Below are positions 36,877 through 46,232 of a stretch of DNA of 58,428 bases, piece after piece (position 1 is the stretch's first letter; every line of letters begins with the position of its first letter). A program made the translations under genes and the position numbers. The stretch is taken from the IMG/VR virus record IMGVR_UViG_3300035180_000124, positions 1-58,428 of that record; one strand, written 5' to 3'. The notes under the pieces were generated by a model. The model ran no database searches. It saw only the letters and a program-made list of their open reading frames with translations, and was not told the DNA's origin. Origin of the DNA: a virus.

Positions 36877-39800
36877 TGGCCTTCAGGTAACGCTCGGACT
36901 GTAGCTGACGTTGCGCGTTCAAGGTGTCAATTCGTTTTTCCTTGGCATCAGATGGCGCGTTGGAACTGCGGATTATGTCTTCCTGCGTACGCAGCGTTCC
37001 CATGAACTTCTGATACTGCAACGCCATCGGCGCAACTGCGATCTCAGCGCGGTGCTCACGCAAATAGTCCTTGGCGTCTTCGATCTTTCCGGTCTTGCGG
37101 TAGTTGTCGAAAGTTCGCTTAGCTTCCATTGCATCCGTGGCCAGCTTGTACACAACGTCGGCTTCCTCACCGCCGTACTTGCGCTGGAACGAGCTGCCAA
37201 TCAGCGGCATCTCGGACAGCTTGCGGGTGGGCTCGGCCTTGCCTTCGCGGAACATTTCGTTGGTAGTAGCCACCACCATCAGTGGTATTTGCCCCAAGTA
37301 ACCGGACACAATGTGCTCGATCTGGATAGGGGACAGGCCCGGAACCATCTTGGCCATGAACTTGGCCAGCTCAGTGGTGTTGGAGTTGTACTGCGCCACA
37401 GGGTCTAGCTTCTCTAAACGGGCAGATACCAACGGGTTGCCTGAGTAGAAGTTTTTGTTGGCGTATACCTCGGCTATGGGCTTGATGATCTGAGGCATGC
37501 CCATGTTGCTGGAACCGGGGATAGCGCTCACAAACATGTCTTTCAGCGCACGAAGTTGTTGAGGTGTGTCTACCTCGCCTTTCATGGCGTCAACAGCAGC
37601 CACGCCTGCCGAGAAGAAGAAGCCGAACTCGTACGGGATAGGCAGCTTGATAGGCTCATCTACACCGGGAAGGTGTAAGAAGAAGTTGCTGTACCGATCT
37701 TTAGGCTTGGCGTTTTTGTAGTAATCGTCGTCGTCCATAGCCATTGCGTAGGCGATGCCGAACCCGGTCAACAGCATGGCATTGTTGAAGAACTTGCGCT
37801 TGATCTTCAGCACGTCGTTGGCCGGCATGTTGCCCGTGGCTGCTTTGAACAGTACGCTCAAACCCTGAATCTGCGCGTTGAAGAACGGTATCATGCGGCT
37901 GGCGTACTGCACGGTAGGCGAGAGGCCGCGCTTGGAGAAGTTCATCGACTCCCGCACTGAATGGCTGGCTTCGACTTCAGACAGGCCGTTTTTAATAGCG
38001 TTTTCGTAGATCAGCGCACGGGTAGCGACATCGGCCTGTAGCGCCAGCTTATCGGCCTTAGCAAACAGCTTGTCAAGAACGCCTTGAGACTTGCCGCTGG
38101 CCAACTGCAGCGCGATCTTGGACATGTTGGCCGGGTCGCCCTCGAACAAACCGGACTGCATCAAGCCCTTCTCAACCATCTTGGCACCGGCTTCGCTCTT
38201 GCCAGTGGCAATCTTCAGGAACTCCTTGTTGGCCTTGAAGATGGCAGTGAGCGGGCCGTAGTCCAGACCGGAAGTAGCCGTAGCTGCGAACGGGTCGCGG
38301 AACAATTGACGGGCCAAGTAGATGGGGGTGCGAGTGACACCAGAACGCAACAGATCACCGGCGATGCCACCCCACTTCAGGAACGCAGGCAGCGTCAGGT
38401 GTGCGCCTTCCAAGGACTTGATAATCAGTTCCGCAGGAACGCCGCCAAACATTGTTTCCGTGGTTTGAACGCGCAGCCAGCGATCTCCCTTGTCTTCAGA
38501 CTTGTTAGGGTCAGGCTCTTGCGTCCAGCGGATAACGCTGGCATCGGCAGGGGCTTTTCCGCTGTGGATTGGCATTAGGTTAGTGGGCTTGCCCATCTTA
38601 TCGACGGAGCCAAGACCTTGGCCTGCAGCTTGCATCGCGTAGCCTACGTTCTTCATGGCCATGTTGTTCATGCCCTTAGTGACCAGCAGCATGGTATTGC
38701 GCATGATCGACTTGTCCAAAGGCATGATCTTGCTCTCGCCGCCTTTGAGTTCAGCAAGGTACGGTTGATGCGTTATGTCGCCAATCGTGAGCGTCTTCTC
38801 ACCGCCAAAGACCAACTCAGCCACGCCGTCGGCACGAACGCGGTAGTAGGGAACGTAGTCCTCATCCTTCAAGTACGCCTTGGCGTCGGCCTGCGTAATA
38901 GCTGCCACCTGTGGGGAGGACAGCCACTCAATCATGCCCCGGTTGTAGGCGTTGTACTTGGTGCGGGCATTCTCCAGCGCTGCCTTGAGCTTGGGGTCGG
39001 AATTGGCCACAGCCATAGCGTCTTGCAACTCTTGCTCGGTAACACCGAGAGCGCCTAGGTCAAGCTTCTTCAAGCCTTTGTTCATCGCACGTTGGGCGAT
39101 CATGTACGCAGAAGCTAACCCCATTTTGGCTTCGGTATTGCCGTAACTATCCGGGATGTCCTGCACGGCGTCGAATATAGCACCGGCATCGTTCTTCATG
39201 GAGCTACGAACTTCGTAGTAGCCCTTGGAGTCTTTGAACATCTCGGGGGGCCCGTTGCTGAGCGCCATCTGGGTAATAGCGCCGTGCTGATCTGCAGCGG
39301 TAATGCTGAAGATAGCCTGACGGAAGTCCCGTGTGCTGCCCATAGTGTTCGGGTCTTCAACAGCGTTGTTCAGCGCCTTGATAACACCGGCACGCATATC
39401 AGCGGTCTGCATCTCGATCTGCAGCGCGATGTTGGAGCCTGCCTTCTCACGCAAGGTCTTTGGTTGTGCAACTGCACGTTCTGCCAACTTGGACAGAGCG
39501 TCGTCGGACTTGTACTTAGCAACGCGGGAAAACAACGGGCCTTCAGCAGGGCCAATAGGTTGCAAATTAGTGCCTAGTATTTCAGGCTTAACACCAATGA
39601 ACGCACGTTCAACGTATTCGCCACCTTCATTATTTTGCTCAATGGCGTCTATGCCTGCCGCTTTTAGAACTCGCGTTGCCTCGTCAACGCCAAGTTTTTC
39701 CCGTATGTCAAAAAATAAACCGTTGGCGGGGTACTTACCTTCTTGTTCAGCACGTTGTTTAGCGTACCTGTCCCCGTACTGTTCAAACAGAGCATCAAGT

Positions 39801-42800
39801 TTTGGCCTATCACCGACAATGAAATCAGAGTTAACTTTGTACACACGTTCTTCAGGAACGTCGTCCAATGTGCGGTACAAGTTGCCTTGTTTGGGGCGCT
39901 CTTTGAGCCCTTTTATTTTTGAAACATCAAGCGTGTTGACCGCATCTAAACGTGCTTGCGTGGTATACAAGTTTGCTTCTAGCCTGACTACTGCCGCAGC
40001 ATTTTTACCTGATACTACAGATGCTGCAGGCAACCCCGTTTTTTTAGATACAGGCCCCGTCAAATACTTAGCCAAACGTTGCTTGGTATCGGCAATATCA
40101 CTTTCCAAACGTTTTTTGGTGTCGGCAATGTACTCGACAGCCGCTTTATTTTCTTTTGGGTTTAATGCACCCCCTTCTTGCACACCGCGCAGGTAGCGTG
40201 TTAAAAGATTAGATTCGTATCTTGTACGAACTTCTTTGGAAGACAAGTCACCAACGCTGGTAGACATGTACTTCTCGTCCAAGTCACGGAACTGCTGGTA
40301 TGACATATCCCCATAACCCGTAGCGTTGGACGCTTTACCAAAAGTAACTGCGGTCTGGTAATACTCAGCGTAGTCTTTGTCTGCGGTTACGTACGGCCCA
40401 ACACCAAGCGATTTTTCGCGTTCAAAGCGACGGTCAAAAGCCCCCTCACCTTCCCCCGCAAAATTGGTATCAAACGCCGTAAACTTGGCGTCTGAGCCGT
40501 GCCATGTGCCTTGCAATTCCAATTGGGCACAACCGTAAGCAAAGTTAACTAGGTCGCCCGCTTTAAGGCCCGAGGAATTTATATCAAATACCGCGAGCGC
40601 TTTCTTAAACGCATCGACCACCATTTTTAACCAGTTGTGTATGGCGGTTCGGTTAACGGCACCTGTTGGTTGGATACCCGCCTTAATAGCTTCTTCTACG
40701 GCGTACGCAATAATTTCGTCGTCTACTTGGTTAACGGGAGTTTCCGCAGCTTCTACACGGGCAAGCGCCGCTTTACCAATTTTGGACTCAATAGAACCGT
40801 CATTACGTTTAGCCCAGTTTTTAACCGTGGTGGAAATAGCGTTGTACTGCGCCGGATTAAAAAAGTTACGGAAACCGATGTGCGCTCCGACTTCGTGCAG
40901 CGTAACGCCGAGCGCCTCGCCCTTACCGATGTTGTCCGCAAATAAGAAGGCTTGTTCTTTGTGCACAAGCCCTTTAACATCTGACGGAACCTTACCTTTG
41001 GTTGTGGGGTACGCTTTTGTAAAGTCGTCAACGGACTTAAACACAGTCAGTTTTGCGGGTTTTTTATCGCTGTGCGTTTTTTCTTTTGGTATCACAATGC
41101 CTGCTTCAGCAAGCTCGGCTGTAACGCTCTCAACAGTAGACGCATTTGTCGGTTTACCGCGAGAAAATTCAACGCCTTCTAAGATTGGGCCAGACGCCTC
41201 TGCCTGACGCTGCTCTTCAGCTTCTTTGAGAGCCAGCGCATCTTTACCGGACTGCGCCTCTTCCACGCTCTTTCGTGCAGACGCCACTGCAGCGTTGGTT
41301 TCTTTCTGGCTCTTCGTGACTTCAGCAACAACGGCCTGTTTGTCGGCAACGGTTCCCTTGAGTCCTGCTTCCTGCTCTTGCAAGCCCTTGAATAGCTCCG
41401 TGTAACGGTTGCCTTTCTTTGCCTTGTTGTTGTCGCGCAAATACTGCATGCGGTCTTGCAAAGCTTTCAGTTCTGCACGGGCGCCCGCCAACTCGCTCAA
41501 CGCCTCTTGTGCAACTTTTGCACGGTCAGAAGGACGCTTGCGCTCACCGGACTCAGATACTCGGCCAGTACGGACATCAACAACTGCACTGCCTGCCCTC
41601 GGTGCGGCAAGGGTCGCAGGGATTTCGCCAGCTTTCTCTTGGCGCTTTCTTGCAATCAAATCGTAGCCTGCGGCTTGGGCTTCATCAAAAGCTTTTTCAA
41701 GCTCAAGCTGCCCTTGTTCTTTGATCTCAGTCGTAATGCGCGGGGCGTTTTCGTACACCGCTTCTAGATCAACAGCAGCCTGACTACGTTTTGTTTTAAG
41801 GTCGGCAATCTTTCCCTTACCTTCGGCGGTCAGCTTGTTTTTCGGGTCTTGTAGCGTTTCCAGTTGGGCATCAAACGACCCCAGCTTGCTTCGGATGCCG
41901 AGAATGCGTTGCTTGAGTTCGGATACGTCCTGCGTTACGCGAGTACCCGGCAAGTCCATCCCCTCGCGCCCGCGTTGCAATGCTGTCCGCCATGTGGCCA
42001 TTGGAGTGGCTTGGCTGGTAACAGCCTCTTCAACAGGTTTGGCCGGTTCTTTCAATTCTTGGCGTTGAGCTGCTTCAAACGCTTTGGTAAGTCTGTTAAT
42101 TTTTTCTGTAGCTTTATTTGCTTCTGACAACAAAGACTCACGTACGGTGCTGTCGGCTACGTGTTGATTAACCAAACCATTGAGGTCAGTGCGTGCTTTG
42201 TCAACGGTGCTTTTAGCAAAACGTACTGCGGCGGTCAGGCGGTTAATTTCTTTAGTTAAAGAAGCTTTGCCCGCCAGCGCTTGTTTAAGCTCAAGCAATT
42301 CTTTGACTTTATTTGCGGAAAACACCGCGTTTAAATTTTCTCCTACCAACCCCATGTGGTCGCTAATATTTTTAATCGAAGTAGCGTTGGGGCTTGTTGA
42401 AAAGTATTTTGCTTTTTTCTGTTGTTCTTTCAAACGATCTAAAAGCGCGGTTCTTTCCGCTGGGTTTTTATCAGCAATTGCCAGTAAGCGATCAACTTGC
42501 TGTACCAGTTCTTTCTTCTGGCTTTCGTTAAGCCCCGCCATTTGTGCTCGAATATCTTTAAGCAACGTCACGCGTGCGGGGATACTTTGCAAAGCGGTTT
42601 CAAGCTCCACAACTTTACGCACCGCAGACGCGTACCACTCGGGTTCACCGCGCTCTTTGTCCGCACTTGCCAGCAAAGGCCCTGCTTTTTCTTTGGCCTT
42701 TTTAAGCGCGACTTCGGCTTGTTGGGCTGCGGTCTTGGCAGGTTGCAAGCTGTCCCGTACCGTTTGCAAAGCTGTTTGATTGTCAGCTTTTTGCTGCGCA

Positions 42801-45800
42801 ATTGTTTCTTGCATCCCTTGCACGTTTTTGGAATCCAGCATCTTCTGGAAATTTTCCGGCGTGACACGCAACGTCTGGACTTCAGCTTCTGGAAAAAGAG
42901 CCCGTTGCTGTTGTGCGCTGGTTCTTTGCAAGTCTTCTGGTGTAGCGCCGGGTTGTGCGGCACTTTGACGGCCTTCCTCTTGTACCCTAATCATGTCGCC
43001 CAGTTCACGTACCGCAAACTGGTCTGGTAAGTTCCCCTCCATAACGCGCTGCACTTGCTCACGTGCCAGCGCCGTGAAGTCTTTGTTAGACGTGTTAGGC
43101 AGTGCGTCACGTAGTTGGTTCAGCAGTTGTACAGAAGCCTCGTTGGTCTTTGCTGTAGTAACCCCTGATTTTTCTTCAGCCAATAGCTGTGCAATATCGC
43201 TAAAACTTTTTACTTTTTCTGGCGGTTTAACCGTGTTTGTGGGTATTGCAGTAGTGCGTGTATCAAGCGTATTCAACACTTGGTCAATCATGTCCAACGT
43301 GTTTTGTTTGTCGTCTTCTGCCAGTTTTGGCTGTTCACGCAGATTAAGAGTTTCTGTAACAGGCTGTGGGCCAGTTGGACGGGCGTAGTCTGTTTGGCGC
43401 AGTTGTCCTTTTTCGTCACGCTCAAGCGTAGGTGTGGCTGACCGAGTTACGGTCTTTTCTTTCATCGTGCCTTGCGTGTCCTTCAACATGCGTTCGGCAG
43501 CGGAAGACACGTTCGTATAAATGTTGGTGCGCATTTGGTCTTGCAGTGCCGCAATAGCGCCTACCGGTGCACCAAACTGACGCTGCCCTATGGGAGCATT
43601 TTTAGGGATGGCTTGGCCCCAACGACTTTGCAGTTCGTTAAAACCTTCCATGACCCTTGCACGGGATTCCCCAATCTCCCATTTCGCCATAGGGGGCAAA
43701 TTAAAAGCAGCGCGACGGGACGCAATCTCCGCCAGATGACTATTCAAATACGCCATCCTTGCAGTGTCCATTAGCGTGGACGACTGGTCTGCCAGCGTAA
43801 TAGGCGGCTTGCCTGCGGCTTCGCGCTTTTTATTAACGTCTGTCAGACGTGCAGACACGTTGGCAGTGTCAGGACGCAGTTTAATTTTTTGCAATTGACC
43901 AACAAACGCCTGCAGCAACTCGCTTTGTTTATCAGCGTGTTGTTCTGCTTCAGCTTCTTGGGCGCGTGATTCGGGCAACTTACCTTCACCCAAAGCGGGC
44001 AAACGATATATTGGCTTACCCGACGCAGCGTTTTCTTCCTGCCTTGCTTTAATGTCTGCGACCTGATCGTTGAGCGAGCCAACAAGTTCCGCGTTTCGCG
44101 TAATTTTTGCAATGGCCAGTTGCGTTTGCAGGTCACGTAAGTGCGCCTGTTCGCCGCCAAGTCCCGACATTATTTGTCCGGGGGTAACTACGCTACCCGT
44201 AGGAAACGTGGCCAAGAGCTTATCAATCGTTTCTTTCTCAGCTCGGTGACGCAGTTCTTCATCCCGTTGCGGCTGCTCCGCAGCGGGGGTATTGGCTTCC
44301 GTTAGTTTTCGTTGTGTGCGGCGTTCTTGAATTTGTTGGTTAACGTATGCGTCGGACTCAGCTCTGGCAGCTTGTTGCGCTCCTTGACGTTGGTCTTCTA
44401 AATCTTTAGCTTTGCGTGCGGCCATTTCTTCCGCAGTTTCAGACGTTGCTTTGAACGGCTGCATTTCAATGGTCTGCTGGGTCGTAGGCACCGCTTGCTG
44501 CTGCAAGTTAAGAATGCTTTGGGACAACTTGGCTGCGGCGGGTACATCGCCCCTGTCTTTGGCTACGCCTAGTTTTTGTTGCAGTTTGGCAATTTGGTCT
44601 TCAACGGGCCTAGGTAACGCTTCAACATCTTTACGAGATTGCATCAGCGCGGTATTGGCTTGTGCGTACTTGGGCGCAAGATCTACAATTTCTTGGGGGC
44701 TAGCGTCTTGCAGTTGAGACTGATATTGCTGAACCAGTTGCTCCAACATCCGTACTTGCTGGCGCGGGTCTGCCTTCGGTTCTACTGCTGCTTCAGGAAC
44801 TTGACGCTCCACGGGCTGGCCAAACATGTCCAAGTCAGGTGTAGCAGGCGCTGCTGCTTCGGGCACCAATGAGGGTTGCTGCAGTTGCGTTGTGTCTTCA
44901 ATGGGTGCAGGAGCGGGGGTTGGCTCAGGAAGAAGGAACCGGCGGTACTTGCGGAACTCTGCGTTGGTTTCTTTCAGTACGTCGGCGTGCTCGGCAAGGG
45001 CTTTCTGGGTTTCGCGGTTGTCCTGCTTCTGGTCTTCCGTAAGCTTGACGCCCTTGCCTGCTCGGTGCATCTGCGCGTCCAACTCGACCTTGCGCTGCTC
45101 TGCCGCTAGGTAGTCTTGCTGCGCCTGAACCGCATACTCGGGAGTTTGCTTCTGGGCTTCTTCAACGGCTGCGGCTTGCTCTGCGGCCTGCGATGCTGCG
45201 GTGCGTGCCTCGACTTGCTTGGTGCGTTCACCCTTATCGAAACGTGTTTGCTCTTGACCGCGTTCAACGTACCGGCCTGCAGGGGCCAAGATACCGCCGA
45301 GGACAGCGCCACCGATGAAGTTGTCAAAATATTCTGCACGGGCATTTGCGTCTGTGATGTTCAGACCGGCCTGCATACGCTCAAACACCTGTTGACCTGC
45401 TTCGGTCAGACCCTCGATACCCATCGTCTTGCCGGTGGATAGCAGGTAATCAGCCGCCGTTTTCTTGATGCCTTCCTTGGCCAAGTCATTTGCGGCTTTG
45501 GCCGACAGGTTAACGCCTGCTTTCTCAAATATCTTGCCGAGGCCGGGGATCATACGCATACTCACGGTATCCAGCGCGGCTTGGGGGATGGACGCCAGCG
45601 CAGCGGCGGTCAGGTCAGTATCGCCCAGTTTCTTGCCTTCTTCGGTTTGGCGTACCAAGTTCGAAGCGGTGAACTGCCCCGCAGAAGCAGCGCCTGCGGC
45701 ACCCAAACCAAGTGCCGTACCCGCAGTCGTCAAACCGCCCAAAATAGGGGCCGCAGCTAGTGCTTCAGGAAGCGCAAGTGCCGCAGCGCCAGCGGCAAGC

Positions 45801-46171
45801 GGAGCTGCCATCCAAGGCAGAGAGCCACCAGCAAGCTCGCCGATCTTAGTCAGCGGTGCTTCAGTCCAGCCCTCAGTGGTCGGGGCGTAGACTTTTTTCT
45901 TGTAGGCTTCCTGCTCGGCAATGTACTTCTCGGCTTCGGGAAGTCCCATGATGCCTGTACGGCCAGCGAGTGCTGCGCCAGCGCCTTTGACGTCTGAAAT
46001 TGCGCCTTTGAGCGAGGGCATGAAGCCCGACTTGGGGCCTTCTTCGGGGGTTTCTGCCGCACCAAATGCTTTTGGGTACAGCCGTTGGGCCTCTGCAAAA
46101 GCTACGTTAGGGTCTTCTCCCTCACGCAAAGGAAACAACGATCCATCTGGTAGTGTGAGGGCTTTTGCCAT
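36833..46171 (-). CDS. 3112-residue polyvalent internal virion protein (zincin and ADP-ribosyltransferase-like)
   Basis: Residues about 115-170 form a hydrophobic Ala/Gly/Leu stretch. About 310-1660 is mostly charged coiled coil with Pro/Gln linkers. A linker with FSR lies at 1669-1671. A zincin-like site HEVGAH is at 1759-1764 with E1819 (DDEIIAYAVEE) as a possible third ligand. An ADP-ribosyltransferase-like region starts GTWHGSD (1888) with GVGPYVTADKDYAEYY and GEYVER (about 2182). A second FSR is at 2214-2216. The C-terminal ~900 residues (MRNTMLLVTKGMNNMAMKN onwards) resemble the large polyvalent-protein-associated part, with a membrane-like LLTGFGIAYAMAM near 2800. Polyvalent proteins are packaged and injected with phage DNA to act on the host. 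It is last in the late operon, after other internal proteins. Domain calls are by motif only. Confidence 0.75.
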   Translation of the reverse strand: MAKALTLPDGSLFPLREGEDPNVAFAEAQRLYPKAFGAAETPEEGPKSGFMPSLKGAISDVKGAGAALAGRTGIMGLPEAEKYIAEQEAYKKKVYAPTTEGWTEAPLTKIGELAGGSLPWMAAPLAAGAAALALPEALAAAPILGGLTTAGTALGLGAAGAASAGQFTASNLVRQTEEGKKLGDTDLTAAALASIPQAALDTVSMRMIPGLGKIFEKAGVNLSAKAANDLAKEGIKKTAADYLLSTGKTMGIEGLTEAGQQVFERMQAGLNITDANARAEYFDNFIGGAVLGGILAPAGRYVERGQEQTRFDKGERTKQVEARTAASQAAEQAAAVEEAQKQTPEYAVQAQQDYLAAEQRKVELDAQMHRAGKGVKLTEDQKQDNRETQKALAEHADVLKETNAEFRKYRRFLLPEPTPAPAPIEDTTQLQQPSLVPEAAAPATPDLDMFGQPVERQVPEAAVEPKADPRQQVRMLEQLVQQYQSQLQDASPQEIVDLAPKYAQANTALMQSRKDVEALPRPVEDQIAKLQQKLGVAKDRGDVPAAAKLSQSILNLQQQAVPTTQQTIEMQPFKATSETAEEMAARKAKDLEDQRQGAQQAARAESDAYVNQQIQERRTQRKLTEANTPAAEQPQRDEELRHRAEKETIDKLLATFPTGSVVTPGQIMSGLGGEQAHLRDLQTQLAIAKITRNAELVGSLNDQVADIKARQEENAASGKPIYRLPALGEGKLPESRAQEAEAEQHADKQSELLQAFVGQLQKIKLRPDTANVSARLTDVNKKREAAGKPPITLADQSSTLMDTARMAYLNSHLAEIASRRAAFNLPPMAKWEIGESRARVMEGFNELQSRWGQAIPKNAPIGQRQFGAPVGAIAALQDQMRTNIYTNVSSAAERMLKDTQGTMKEKTVTRSATPTLERDEKGQLRQTDYARPTGPQPVTETLNLREQPKLAEDDKQNTLDMIDQVLNTLDTRTTAIPTNTVKPPEKVKSFSDIAQLLAEEKSGVTTAKTNEASVQLLNQLRDALPNTSNKDFTALAREQVQRVMEGNLPDQFAVRELGDMIRVQEEGRQSAAQPGATPEDLQRTSAQQQRALFPEAEVQTLRVTPENFQKMLDSKNVQGMQETIAQQKADNQTALQTVRDSLQPAKTAAQQAEVALKKAKEKAGPLLASADKERGEPEWYASAVRKVVELETALQSIPARVTLLKDIRAQMAGLNESQKKELVQQVDRLLAIADKNPAERTALLDRLKEQQKKAKYFSTSPNATSIKNISDHMGLVGENLNAVFSANKVKELLELKQALAGKASLTKEINRLTAAVRFAKSTVDKARTDLNGLVNQHVADSTVRESLLSEANKATEKINRLTKAFEAAQRQELKEPAKPVEEAVTSQATPMATWRTALQRGREGMDLPGTRVTQDVSELKQRILGIRSKLGSFDAQLETLQDPKNKLTAEGKGKIADLKTKRSQAAVDLEAVYENAPRITTEIKEQGQLELEKAFDEAQAAGYDLIARKRQEKAGEIPATLAAPRAGSAVVDVRTGRVSESGERKRPSDRAKVAQEALSELAGARAELKALQDRMQYLRDNNKAKKGNRYTELFKGLQEQEAGLKGTVADKQAVVAEVTKSQKETNAAVASARKSVEEAQSGKDALALKEAEEQRQAEASGPILEGVEFSRGKPTNASTVESVTAELAEAGIVIPKEKTHSDKKPAKLTVFKSVDDFTKAYPTTKGKVPSDVKGLVHKEQAFLFADNIGKGEALGVTLHEVGAHIGFRNFFNPAQYNAISTTVKNWAKRNDGSIESKIGKAALARVEAAETPVNQVDDEIIAYAVEEAIKAGIQPTGAVNRTAIHNWLKMVVDAFKKALAVFDINSSGLKAGDLVNFAYGCAQLELQGTWHGSDAKFTAFDTNFAGEGEGAFDRRFEREKSLGVGPYVTADKDYAEYYQTAVTFGKASNATGYGDMSYQQFRDLDEKYMSTSVGDLSSKEVRTRYESNLLTRYLRGVQEGGALNPKENKAAVEYIADTKKRLESDIADTKQRLAKYLTGPVSKKTGLPAASVVSGKNAAAVVRLEANLYTTQARLDAVNTLDVSKIKGLKERPKQGNLYRTLDDVPEERVYKVNSDFIVGDRPKLDALFEQYGDRYAKQRAEQEGKYPANGLFFDIREKLGVDEATRVLKAAGIDAIEQNNEGGEYVERAFIGVKPEILGTNLQPIGPAEGPLFSRVAKYKSDDALSKLAERAVAQPKTLREKAGSNIALQIEMQTADMRAGVIKALNNAVEDPNTMGSTRDFRQAIFSITAADQHGAITQMALSNGPPEMFKDSKGYYEVRSSMKNDAGAIFDAVQDIPDSYGNTEAKMGLASAYMIAQRAMNKGLKKLDLGALGVTEQELQDAMAVANSDPKLKAALENARTKYNAYNRGMIEWLSSPQVAAITQADAKAYLKDEDYVPYYRVRADGVAELVFGGEKTLTIGDITHQPYLAELKGGESKIMPLDKSIMRNTMLLVTKGMNNMAMKNVGYAMQAAGQGLGSVDKMGKPTNLMPIHSGKAPADASVIRWTQEPDPNKSEDKGDRWLRVQTTETMFGGVPAELIIKSLEGAHLTLPAFLKWGGIAGDLLRSGVTRTPIYLARQLFRDPFAATATSGLDYGPLTAIFKANKEFLKIATGKSEAGAKMVEKGLMQSGLFEGDPANMSKIALQLASGKSQGVLDKLFAKADKLALQADVATRALIYENAIKNGLSEVEASHSVRESMNFSKRGLSPTVQYASRMIPFFNAQIQGLSVLFKAATGNMPANDVLKIKRKFFNNAMLLTGFGIAYAMAMDDDDYYKNAKPKDRYSNFFLHLPGVDEPIKLPIPYEFGFFFSAGVAAVDAMKGEVDTPQQLRALKDMFVSAIPGSSNMGMPQIIKPIAEVYANKNFYSGNPLVSARLEKLDPVAQYNSNTTELAKFMAKMVPGLSPIQIEHIVSGYLGQIPLMVVATTNEMFREGKAEPTRKLSEMPLIGSSFQRKYGGEEADVVYKLATDAMEAKRTFDNYRKTGKIEDAKDYLREHRAEIAVAPMALQYQKFMGTLRTQEDIIRSSNAPSDAKEKRIDTLNAQRQLQSERYLKAIRRVEEGAGRTTPP

Positions 46172-46190
46172 AATGTCTTTGCAGTGTTGT

Positions 46191-46209
46191 ACCGGGGGCG
46201 CGTCCCGGT
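46191..46209. repeat. short hairpin before the giant gene
   Basis: ACCGGG and CCCGGT around a 7-base loop, in the 61-base gap between the 558-residue gene and the 3112-residue gene. No T-run. It may affect leader stability. Confidence 0.35.
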
Positions 46210-46232
46210 TCTATTGCGCCTATCGCCTATTA

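Noticed and set aside
36833-46171. N4-like virion RNA polymerase for the giant protein
   Set aside because: The size is similar, but I found no T7/N4 RNA polymerase motif series; the visible motifs are zincin, ADP-ribosyltransferase-like and polyvalent-associated parts.
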